Source: JAJNBA01 sp035512775
GTDB taxonomy: Bacteria > Actinomycetota > UBA4738 > HRBIN12
Direction: 5' to 3'
Assembly: GCA_035512775.1 (NCBI GenBank)
Contig: DATKDI010000048.1
Span: 27,425 to 91,424 of the forward strand
Length of the DNA stretch: 64,000 nt
Part shown: positions 1 to 6,927 of the stretch, one piece after another
Numbering within the stretch: the stretch's first letter is position 1
Layout of the letters: each line of letters opens with the position of its first letter
The notes under the pieces: generated by a model
Told to the model about the DNA's origin: nothing
Database searches by the model: none
Seen by the model: only the letters and a program-made list of their open reading frames with translations
Position numbers and translations under genes: made by a program

Positions 1-864
1 GTCCTGCCCACGCCGATGTTGAACGTGATCAACGGCGGCGTGCACGCGGACAACGAGCTCGAGCTGCAGGAGTTCATGGTGATGCCGGTCGGCGCCTCGT
101 CGTTCTCCGAGGCGCTCCGATGGGGAGCCGAGTGCTTCCACGCGCTGAAGAGGATCCTCCACGACAAAGGCTTGTCGACGGCGGTCGGCGACGAGGGCGG
201 GTTCGCGCCGCAGATCGCGACCGGCGCGGAGGCGCTCGAGCTGCTCCTGCAGGCGATCGAGGCGGCCGGTTTCGAGCCCGGCGGGGAGGTCGCCCTGGCC
301 ATGGATCCCGCGACGTCCGAGCTCGCGACCGGCGACGGTCGCTACCACCTGGAGGGCGCCGACCGGACCCCGGACGACATGATCGCCTTCTGGTCCGGAC
401 TCCTCGATCGCTTCCCGATCGTCTCGCTCGAGGACCCGCTCGGAGAGGACGACTGGGAGGGATGGGCCAGGCTCGTCGCGACCGCCGGCGGTCGCACCCA
501 GATCGTCGGAGACGACCTGTTCGTGACGAACGTGGAACGGCTGGAGCGCGGTATCCGCGAACACGGCGCCAACGCGATCCTGGTCAAGGTGAATCAGATC
601 GGCACGCTCACGGAGACCTTGGACGCGATCGCGTTGGCGCAGCGGAGCCGCTTCGGCGTGGTCGTGTCCCATCGCAGCGGTGAGACCGAGGACACCACGA
701 TCGCCGATCTCGCGGTCGCGACGAACGCCGGGCAGATCAAGGCGGGCGCTCCCTCGCGAGGCGAACGCACGGCGAAATTCAACCAGCTCCTGCGGATCGA
801 AGAGCATCTCGGCGATGACGCACGCTACGCGGGCGCCGAACTGCTCGGTGGAGGCGGCGGATAG
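1..864 (+). CDS. eno: Enolase, C-terminal part (5' end outside the window)
   Basis: Phosphopyruvate hydratase, which converts 2-phosphoglycerate to phosphoenolpyruvate in glycolysis. The frame is open from base 1, so the N-terminal domain (roughly 140 residues) lies outside the window. Visible family motifs are the substrate-loop segment LNVINGGVHADN, GDEGGFAP, the metal-binding SLEDPL and GDDLFVTN, the catalytic-lysine strand ILVKVNQIGT and the SHRSGETED loop. The C-terminus ends in a short glycine run. The next gene starts 2 bases after the stop and encodes an FtsB-like protein. The same pairing occurs in mycobacteria (Rv1023-Rv1024), which supports an actinobacterial origin. The assignment is secure; only the start is missing. 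Confidence 0.97.
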   Translation, partial: VLPTPMLNVINGGVHADNELELQEFMVMPVGASSFSEALRWGAECFHALKRILHDKGLSTAVGDEGGFAPQIATGAEALELLLQAIEAAGFEPGGEVALAMDPATSELATGDGRYHLEGADRTPDDMIAFWSGLLDRFPIVSLEDPLGEDDWEGWARLVATAGGRTQIVGDDLFVTNVERLERGIREHGANAILVKVNQIGTLTETLDAIALAQRSRFGVVVSHRSGETEDTTIADLAVATNAGQIKAGAPSRGERTAKFNQLLRIEEHLGDDARYAGAELLGGGGG

Positions 865-866
865 CA

Positions 867-1244
867 GTGCGCATGACGGCCCCTTCCCCTGCCGTCTCTG
901 CCGGCGCCGTCCGGACACGAGACGCCTCGCCGCGCCGGCGCCGTCGCGCGCGCCTGACGGCGCGCGCGACCGTTCTGCTGACGCTCATCTTCGGCGTGCT
1001 CGCCCTTTCGGTCGCGCCCGCGCGGATGTACTTCGAGCAGAAGGCGGAGCTCGCTCGGTTCGAGATGCAGGCTGCGGCACTGGAGCAGAAGAACGACGCG
1101 CTCGCCGCTCGCGCCGAGCAGCTGCGCGACCGTGCATTCCTCGAGCGGCTCGCGCGCCAGTGCCTGGGGATGGTGAAACGCGGCGAGATCGCGTTCGTGG
1201 TGGTTCCGAAGGAAGGCGTGCCGGTCCCTCCCCCGGAGTGCTAG
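867..1244 (+). CDS. FtsB/DivIC-type septum formation initiator
   Basis: A 125-residue bitopic membrane protein of the septum formation initiator family, which scaffolds the divisome with FtsL- and FtsQ-like proteins. An Arg-rich cytoplasmic tail (residues 1-30) is followed by one membrane segment (about 33-51). A coiled-coil stretch then runs to about residue 90, rich in Glu, Gln, Ala and Leu. A conserved tail follows with ARQCLGMVKRGE and EIAFVVVP, close to the family pattern of a Leu/Gly turn plus a short strand. It directly follows eno, the usual actinobacterial order, so co-transcription is likely. The family call rests on layout and context, because sequence identity in this family is low. 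Confidence 0.85.
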   Translation: MRMTAPSPAVSAGAVRTRDASPRRRRRARLTARATVLLTLIFGVLALSVAPARMYFEQKAELARFEMQAAALEQKNDALAARAEQLRDRAFLERLARQCLGMVKRGEIAFVVVPKEGVPVPPPEC

Positions 1245-1280
1245 GGAGCGTGTGAGCCGACGTGAGACGAGTCTCGCGCG

Positions 1281-2147
1281 CTAGGCTGCGTCCCGCGGAT
1301 CGAACCTGACCTCGCCCGCTTCGGCGATCATGCGATAGCCGATGCGGCGGTACACGGCGTTGGACGTCGGGTTGTCGAGGTCGGCGTACAGGAAGCAGAG
1401 GTTGCGACCGGTCCCGAGCAGCCAGCGACTCTGCTCCGCGACGAGCGTCGTCGCGTAGCCTCGCCCTCGCAGTTCGGGTGGCGTGTACACGGGGCCGATG
1501 CGCATGCCGTTCGGCGTCGCCCCGCCGTAGCCGGAGATCGACACGGGTCGGCCGCCGTCCTCCCAGAACCACAGGCCCGCATCGTCGGTGGCCGCGAGCC
1601 GCGACTCCACGAAGCGGATCTGCCGTTCCGCCTCGTTGTCCTCGGGAAGCGCCTCCTCCGCGAAGGCGACGATCCACGGGATCACCTGATCCCGATCCCC
1701 GGGAGTCACCGGGCGCGCGTTCCCCGGGGCCGCCGGGAGGGGCAGGACCTCTCGCAGCTCGTAGACCCCGTGACGAAGCACCATCGTGGCGTCCAGAGCG
1801 TTCTCCGACGTCCATGCGCCGACGAACGCCTCGAGCTCGGGGATCGCGGCGATCACGCCGGGAAGCGCCTGCCTTTCCTGGAGCAGGCGATCCACGAGCG
1901 CGTCGAGCGCCGCGTCGTCGGAGGGCTGCGCGAGCACGAGATTGAACGGATGGGTCCGGAGCGCGACGCCGGTCACGTCGTCTCCTTCTGAGACCACCCA
2001 CAGGTCGAACGCCTCGTAGAGATCGGGTCGCTGGATCAGCGTGGTCGAGATCCCGAGGAGCAGGTTGTGTCGGGCCTCGTCACGCACGAGGAATGGGGTC
2101 GCCGCCTCCTGGAAGGCCACGGGGTGATCGAAGCGCCGGACGCGCAT
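1281..2147 (-). CDS. GNAT-family N-acetyltransferase
   Basis: A 288-residue protein whose C-terminal half carries the GNAT acetyl-CoA site: GPVYTPPELRGRGYATTLV is motif A with the R/Q-x-x-G-x-G/A loop, and LDNPTSNAVYRRIGY is the typical motif B. The N-terminal half resembles the unrecognised N-terminal domain of two-domain GNATs. The ATG at 2147 was chosen because the open frame continues far upstream only as antisense to the gene at 2691-4082 and lacks acetyltransferase-like sequence there. The gene is inverted relative to the eno-ftsB-ppx cluster and interrupts it. The substrate is unknown. Confidence 0.85.
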   Translation of the reverse strand: MRVRRFDHPVAFQEAATPFLVRDEARHNLLLGISTTLIQRPDLYEAFDLWVVSEGDDVTGVALRTHPFNLVLAQPSDDAALDALVDRLLQERQALPGVIAAIPELEAFVGAWTSENALDATMVLRHGVYELREVLPLPAAPGNARPVTPGDRDQVIPWIVAFAEEALPEDNEAERQIRFVESRLAATDDAGLWFWEDGGRPVSISGYGGATPNGMRIGPVYTPPELRGRGYATTLVAEQSRWLLGTGRNLCFLYADLDNPTSNAVYRRIGYRMIAEAGEVRFDPRDAA

Positions 2148-2306
2148 GTGCCGACGGTAGCGCAGCGAGCCCGGGGCGAGAGTCACGCGGGGTGACCTGC
2201 GGGTTCGCTCCTCGAGTCCATTGACGGCCGGCTCCGCTTCGCGCACACTGGCGCCTGTCGCGCGGGTTGGCCGCGCCTCGGATGGTCGCGCCTCGCGGCG
2301 CGCTGG

Positions 2307-2687
2307 ATGGAAGGGATAGCTCTCATCGCAGAGATCGAAGTCGGGGCAGTGATCGACGGCACCGTGGCCCGCATCACCCCGTACGGGGCGTTCCTCCAGC
2401 TCGAAGACGGACGGCTGGGCCTCGTCCACATCTCGGAGGTCGACCGGAACTACGTCAAGGACGTGCACGATCACCTCCGCGAGGGAGACGTCGTCCAGGC
2501 GAAGGTCGTCGCCATCAAGGAGGACGGCAAGATCGATCTCTCGATCAAAGCGCTGCAGGATCCGGCACCACCCCGCGCTAGGCGCGGGTCCGATCCCGAA
2601 TTCGAGCAGATGCTGAAGAAGTTCATGCGTCAGTCTGAGGAGCGGTTGGTCGACTACAAGCGCGCGGTCGAGCACAAGCGCAAGTAG
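2307..2687 (+). CDS. S1 RNA-binding domain protein
   Basis: A 126-residue protein with one S1/OB-fold domain at about residues 9-78. The segment VGAVIDGTVARITPYGAFLQ and the later LVHISEV and LREGDVVQAKVVAI are classic S1 signatures, as in the C-terminus of polynucleotide phosphorylase and the general stress protein 13/YugI family. A charged C-terminal tail (about 90-126) is rich in Lys and Arg and likely contacts RNA or ribosomes. The ATG at 2307 has no strong ribosome binding site, so the start could differ by a few codons. The gene ends 3 bases before the GTG of the DUF501-Ppx gene, so the two are probably co-transcribed. The precise RNA target is unknown. Confidence 0.85.
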   Translation: MEGIALIAEIEVGAVIDGTVARITPYGAFLQLEDGRLGLVHISEVDRNYVKDVHDHLREGDVVQAKVVAIKEDGKIDLSIKALQDPAPPRARRGSDPEFEQMLKKFMRQSEERLVDYKRAVEHKRK

Positions 2688-2690
2688 TTC

Positions 2691-4082
2691 GTGAGTGACG
2701 AGCTCCGGGCAGCAGACCTCGAGGTGGTCCGTCAGCAACTGGGCCGCGAGCCCACCACTCCGTTCTCGGTGGTCGCTCGCTGCACCGGCGGCCATCCGCT
2801 CGTGATCCGGAACCGGCCGCTGGACGCGGATGGCCGCCCGTTCCCCACCATCTATTGGTTGACGTGTCCCGCCGCGGTGAAGGCCGTCTCGCGGCTCGAG
2901 TCCGAAGGGTGGATCGCTCGTCTCGGCGCGGATCCGGCGATCAGGGCAGGTCTGGACGAGGCCCATCGCGCCTACGCGGCCGAGCGCGGGGAGATGGTGC
3001 AGGGCGCGGAGGAGTGGGGCGGGGTCGGCGGCACGCGTCGAGGCATCAAGTGCCTGCACGCCCATCACGCGTATCACCTCGCGGGCGGAGACGATCCGGT
3101 AGGGCGGTGGACCGCCGAGCGGGCGGAGCCGATCCACGGGATCGGGCCGGCCGGCCGGGTGGCGGCGATCGATCAGGGCACGAACTCGACCCGGCTCCTG
3201 GTGCTCGAACCCCGAGGTGTGGGCGAGGACCCGGTGGAGATCACGCGAGACATGCGCATCACGCGTCTGGGGAAAGACGTGGATCGCACCGGCAGGCTCG
3301 CGCCCGATTCGATCGAACGGACGCTGAGCGTTGTCGCCCGGTTCGTCCGCCGAGCTCACGCGTTGCACGCGGAGCGCATCCGCCTCGGGGCCACCAGCGC
3401 CGTTCGTGACGCCGCCAACAGGCAGGAGCTCTTCGGGCCTCTCCGGAGGCTGATCGACACCGACCCTGAGGTGATCGACGGGGAGCGAGAAGCCGCGCTC
3501 TCGTTCCTCGGAGGGACGCGAGGCCTCGATCCCTCCGACGGACCGTTCCTCCTGATCGATATCGGCGGCGGGTCCACGGAGTTCGTCTCCGGACGGACGC
3601 CGGAGATCGTGGACCACGCGATCTCCACGCAGATGGGGAGCGTCCGGCTCACCGAGCGGGTCCGACCCTCCGACCCACCATCGGAAGACGATCTGCGGGC
3701 GTTCGAAGCCTTGATCGAGCCGCACCTCGACGAGGTCGAGCGAGCCGTGCCGGCTCGGGACGCTCGAACGCTCGTCGCCGTCGCGGGCACGGCGACCACC
3801 CTCCAGGCGTGCGCCCTCGGTCACGAGCACTACGACCCGGACCTGATCCACCGATCCACCCTCACGCTCGCGGACGCCGAGCGGACCCTGCGGGAGCTGG
3901 CCGCGATGACGAACGCAGAGCGGGCCGCGATCCCGGTGATGCCGACGGGACGAGGCGACGTGATCGTGGCGGGCGCGATCATCCTGGTGAACGCGATGCG
4001 GCGCTTCGGATCCGAGTGGGCGCTCGTCAGCGAGACCGACATCTTGGACGGCCTGGCCCTGGAACTGCTGGACGTCCGGTAA
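2691..4082 (+). CDS. DUF501-Ppx/GppA fusion, exopolyphosphatase-type phosphatase
   Basis: A 463-residue two-domain protein. Residues 1 to about 150 match DUF501, with conserved-looking LGREPTTPFSVVARC, YWLTCP and GIKCLHAHHAYHLAGGDDPVG. Residues about 157-463 form an ASKHA-fold Ppx/GppA phosphatase, with the phosphate-1 loop AAIDQGTNSTRLLVLE, the central LLIDIGGGSTEFV and the adenosine-type motif AVAGTATTLQA. Ppx enzymes release phosphate from polyphosphate or pppGpp. In mycobacteria DUF501 (Rv1025) and Ppx2 (Rv1026) are separate neighbours after eno; here they are one polypeptide with no stop between them. The GTG start at 2691 follows the S1 gene by 3 bases. Short-form Ppx without the HD-like C-terminal domain. 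Substrate preference is not visible from sequence. Confidence 0.9.
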   Translation: MSDELRAADLEVVRQQLGREPTTPFSVVARCTGGHPLVIRNRPLDADGRPFPTIYWLTCPAAVKAVSRLESEGWIARLGADPAIRAGLDEAHRAYAAERGEMVQGAEEWGGVGGTRRGIKCLHAHHAYHLAGGDDPVGRWTAERAEPIHGIGPAGRVAAIDQGTNSTRLLVLEPRGVGEDPVEITRDMRITRLGKDVDRTGRLAPDSIERTLSVVARFVRRAHALHAERIRLGATSAVRDAANRQELFGPLRRLIDTDPEVIDGEREAALSFLGGTRGLDPSDGPFLLIDIGGGSTEFVSGRTPEIVDHAISTQMGSVRLTERVRPSDPPSEDDLRAFEALIEPHLDEVERAVPARDARTLVAVAGTATTLQACALGHEHYDPDLIHRSTLTLADAERTLRELAAMTNAERAAIPVMPTGRGDVIVAGAIILVNAMRRFGSEWALVSETDILDGLALELLDVR

Positions 4083-4094
4083 CCTCGACCGCCG

Positions 4095-4979
4095 ATGTCC
4101 AAACGCAGCCGAGATCGCCAGCTCGCCAAGCTTGCCGCCCGACGGCAGGCGGAGCGCGACGCTGCCATGCGCCGGCGCAACCTCATCGTCGGCATCGTGG
4201 TGGGGGTGTTCGCGGTGGTGGTGGTCGTCGTCGGTCTCGGCGTGCTGCTCGGCGATGACACCGACGCCGCGGCGCCATCATCGACCCCGTCGAGCAGCCC
4301 TTCGCCGAGCGCGTCGCCCTCCGCAGCACCCGGTACGAAGTCCGGGACGCTCACCCCCACCGCCGCCAACGACTCCGGCGAGGTGGCGTGCGGCGCGGAG
4401 GCGCCGGCCAAGGCCGGCAAGCCGAAGCCGCAGTTCGCGGGTCCTCCGCCGATGACGATCGACAGGAACGCGACCTACACGGCCACGATGGTGACGTCGT
4501 GCGGCACGATCGTGATCGAGCTCGATGCGAAGCGCGCCCCGCAGACCGTGAACTCGTTCGTCTTCCTGGCGAACGAAGGCTACTTCGACGGCCAGTATTT
4601 CCATCGACTGGACACCTCGATCGACGTGATCCAGGGCGGGGATCCTTCCGGGACCGGGGGGGACGGTCCTGGCTACGCGATCCCCGACGAGCTCACGGGG
4701 AGGGAGTCCTACACACCGGGCACGCTCGCGATGGCCAACGCGGGCGCCAACACCGGCGGAAGCCAGTTCTTCATCATCACGGGTCCGAGCGGCACTAAGC
4801 TGGACGGGACCCCCAACTACACGATCTTCGGGAAGATCGTCGAGGGGCTCCGCGTCGCGCAGGAGATCCAGGTTCTGCCGATCCTGGACCCCAACGCGAC
4901 GGATCTCTCCGGCCAGCGACCCGAGCACGCCGTCTACATCGAGAAGGTGACGATCGAGAAGACGGGCGGAGGCGCGTAG
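4095..4979 (+). CDS. Membrane-anchored cyclophilin-type peptidyl-prolyl isomerase
   Basis: A 294-residue protein with a basic N-terminus (residues 1-30) and one very hydrophobic membrane segment (about 31-53). A Ser/Pro/Ala-rich linker (about 56-85) leads to an extracytoplasmic cyclophilin domain (about 125-292). The domain shows FVFLANEGYFDGQYFHRL, the GGSQFFI active-site strand and FGKIVEGL, which are standard for bacterial cyclophilins. It should catalyse cis-trans isomerisation of X-Pro bonds in exported proteins. It starts 12 bases after the ppx fusion and probably belongs to the same transcript. The second cyclophilin in this window (39101-39610) lacks the anchor and should be cytoplasmic. 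Confidence 0.93.
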   Translation: MSKRSRDRQLAKLAARRQAERDAAMRRRNLIVGIVVGVFAVVVVVVGLGVLLGDDTDAAAPSSTPSSSPSPSASPSAAPGTKSGTLTPTAANDSGEVACGAEAPAKAGKPKPQFAGPPPMTIDRNATYTATMVTSCGTIVIELDAKRAPQTVNSFVFLANEGYFDGQYFHRLDTSIDVIQGGDPSGTGGDGPGYAIPDELTGRESYTPGTLAMANAGANTGGSQFFIITGPSGTKLDGTPNYTIFGKIVEGLRVAQEIQVLPILDPNATDLSGQRPEHAVYIEKVTIEKTGGGA

Positions 4980-4988
4980 CGGCGTCGC

Positions 4989-5993
4989 TCAGTTCCCACC
5001 GGGCTCAGCGAGCCAGGTATCGATGCCCTCGAAGATCACCGACTTGAGCTCGTCGTCGGCGAAGGAAGCGCGAACGCCGGTGCGAGCGATCTCCGCCAGC
5101 GAGTCGTCGTCGTAGCCCCAGGTCTCCGCGGCCGACCGGTAGACGTCGGCGAGCCATGCTCCGAACATCGGCGGGTCATCGGAGTTGAGGGTCACCGTGA
5201 CGCCGGCGTCACGGAGCACCCGGAACGGGTGCTCCGCGAGCGACGCGTACACACCCGTGGCCACGTTGGACACGGGGGAGACCTCGAGCGGGATCCCTTC
5301 CTCCGCGAGATGGGCGACGAGGCTCGGATCCTCGACCGATCGCACCCCGTGCCCGATGCGATCGGGCATGCAGTGATCGAGCGTCTCCCAGACGTTGCGT
5401 GGTCCGGCCCACTCACCCGCGTGTGGTACCGATCGGAGGCCGGCGTCCTTCGCCCGACGGAAGAGAGGGCCGAAGGGGGCGACCGGGGACCGTTCGCTGC
5501 CCGCGGCGTTCAACGCCACCACGCCGCGTCCGGCGTACTTCAGAGCGACCTCCAGAGATCGTTCGGCCTGTTCGAGACCCGCATCGCGCACGAGATCGGG
5601 CGCGACGCGGGCCGTTACCCCGAAGTCGCGCCGGCCGGCCTCGAGCCCGTCCAGCACGGCTTCGATCGGCCCGAACCAGTCGTCGCTGAGGCGCGAGGCG
5701 TGGTTGCTGGGGGAGAACACGACCTCGGCGTATCGAACGCCGTTGCGCGCCTCGTCTTCGCAGAACTCGTAAGCGATCCGCCGGAAGTCCTCCGGCTCGG
5801 TCAAGAGGCCACAGGTCGCGGTGTACTGGGCGATGAAGTCGTCGAAGTCGGCGAAGTACCAATCCTCGCCGACGAGACCCGAAGGCGCCGGGGTACGCTC
5901 GCGATCCGCGAGCTCCCGAACGGTGGCGATCCGCATCGCCCCCTCGAGGTGGACGTGCAGCTCGGCCTTGGGGAGGGTGGTGAGGTCTCGCAT
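4989..5993 (-). CDS. add: Adenosine deaminase family protein
   Basis: A 334-residue metal-dependent deaminase with the full adenosine/AMP deaminase signature. Zinc ligands His13 and His15 lie in ELHVHLEG, the next His in SVPHAGEWAGP, the catalytic His/Asp region in RIGHGVRS, the SPVSNVATG loop and the metal-binding Asp in NSDDPPMFG. The length is typical for the family. It probably deaminates adenosine to inosine in purine salvage. Close relatives in actinobacteria deaminate 6-aminodeoxyfutalosine in menaquinone synthesis, and the sequence alone does not separate the two. It converges on the cyclophilin gene with 9 bases between the stops. Confidence 0.9.
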   Translation of the reverse strand: MRDLTTLPKAELHVHLEGAMRIATVRELADRERTPAPSGLVGEDWYFADFDDFIAQYTATCGLLTEPEDFRRIAYEFCEDEARNGVRYAEVVFSPSNHASRLSDDWFGPIEAVLDGLEAGRRDFGVTARVAPDLVRDAGLEQAERSLEVALKYAGRGVVALNAAGSERSPVAPFGPLFRRAKDAGLRSVPHAGEWAGPRNVWETLDHCMPDRIGHGVRSVEDPSLVAHLAEEGIPLEVSPVSNVATGVYASLAEHPFRVLRDAGVTVTLNSDDPPMFGAWLADVYRSAAETWGYDDDSLAEIARTGVRASFADDELKSVIFEGIDTWLAEPGGN

Positions 5994-6059
5994 CCGCGGA
6001 TGGTAGCGACCGCGGGTCGACCGTGAAGGCGTTCGTCGGAGGGCTGCGGTACCGCCCGG

Positions 6060-6527
6060 CTACCAGGAGCTCGTGTAGGCCTGGATGTCGGTCACGCCGC
6101 ACGCGGGATCCGTCGCGAACCGGACGCCGCCGCCGTCGATCTCACGGAGGTAGAAGCAGGTCCCGGACTCGCTCATCCCCGACACGAAGATCTCGTTGGG
6201 GATGGGGTGGAGGTGAAGATACGCCACGCCGGTGACGAGCGGCGTGTCTCCGTCCACATACACGATGGCGGCCTCGATCGCCGTCATCTCTGCGGGGTCG
6301 GTCGTATAGGTGAGCGTGTCCGTGTAGTAGGCCTTCTCGGCCGCGAACGCATTCCGGATATCGGACTGCACCGCGCGGTCATAAGCCTGCGTCCGTGCGC
6401 CCAGGAAGGTGGGAAGCGCGATCATGACGAGGACGCCGATGATCATCACCACGGTCATCAGCTCGATGAGGGTGAATCCACGTTCGTCTCTCACCCCGCT
6501 TGTATCGGTCACCCGAAGGACCGACAT
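6060..6527 (-). CDS. Type IV pilin-like protein with prepilin cleavage motif
   Basis: A 155-residue protein with a short basic leader (about 17 residues) ending in RG, followed by FTLIELMTVVMIIGVLV, the class III prepilin signal recognised by PilD-type peptidases. Glu at mature position 5 is present. The hydrophobic helix is followed by ALPTFLGAR and a small C-terminal head containing two Cys that could form a disulfide. No other type IV pilus biogenesis gene is nearby; the Tad locus at 45-53 kb uses a different pilin class. It may be a minor pilin or pseudopilin of a system encoded elsewhere. It lies 39 bases from the divergently oriented tRNA-Leu. Confidence 0.85.
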   Translation of the reverse strand: MSVLRVTDTSGVRDERGFTLIELMTVVMIIGVLVMIALPTFLGARTQAYDRAVQSDIRNAFAAEKAYYTDTLTYTTDPAEMTAIEAAIVYVDGDTPLVTGVAYLHLHPIPNEIFVSGMSESGTCFYLREIDGGGVRFATDPACGVTDIQAYTSSW

Positions 6528-6565
6528 GAGTACCGGATGTCCTACGGAGCGCTAGCATCGAACCA

Positions 6566-6651
6566 GCCCGGGTGTCGGAACAGGCAGACGACGGCGCCTT
6601 AAAAGCGCTTGCCCTGGAAGGGGCGTGTGGGTTCGAATCCCACCCCGGGCA
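6566..6651 (+). tRNA. tRNA-Leu (anticodon UAA)
   Basis: An 86-base class II tRNA. The acceptor stem GCCCGGG pairs perfectly with CCCGGGC. The anticodon arm is GGCGC-CTTAAAA-GCGCT, giving anticodon UAA. A long variable arm pairs GCCC with GGGC, and the T arm is GTGGG-TTCGAAT-CCCAC. The discriminator is A at 6651, and CCA is not encoded (ACCG follows). The last bases of the gene are repeated at 15793-15815, so this tRNA looks like the attachment site of an integrated element. Confidence 0.95.
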
Positions 6652-6653
6652 CC
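6631..6653 (+). repeat. Putative attL: 3' end of tRNA-Leu, direct repeat copy 1
   Basis: The 23-base segment covering the T arm and 3' acceptor strand of tRNA-Leu recurs without a mismatch, in the same orientation, at 15793-15815. Duplicated tRNA 3' ends are the hallmark of tyrosine-recombinase integration. The intact tRNA is at this end, as expected for the junction that regenerates the gene. No integrase gene is visible between the copies. Confidence 0.6.
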
Positions 6654-6927
6654 GACTCGTAACGGCAATCACCGCTGGTGGAACGGATCCCTGCGATCTG
6701 GTAACGACGCAGGGACGAATCGGCCCACCGGGCGGTCAGAACGGGTGAAGGGTCCGAGAAGGTCCTGCGAGCGAGGTCCTCGCCTGAGAGCTACCGGCAG
6801 AACTCGACGGCATCGAGCTCATACCGCCGCCGTCGACATCGCCGGCCCGGCATGAGCGCTGACCCGACACCGAACAGGCTTGGGCCTCGAGTATCGCTTG
6901 CACCTAGCTCACGTACGGGGCCCGCGT

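Noticed and set aside
2148..3851. Long minus-strand open frame continuing upstream of the acetyltransferase
   Set aside because: It is antisense to the S1 and DUF501-Ppx genes, has no recognisable domain, and arises from the high-GC codon pattern; the acetyltransferase starts at 2147.
6379..6672. Open frame reading through tRNA-Leu
   Set aside because: Translation of a tRNA on the reverse strand; the cloverleaf is unambiguous.
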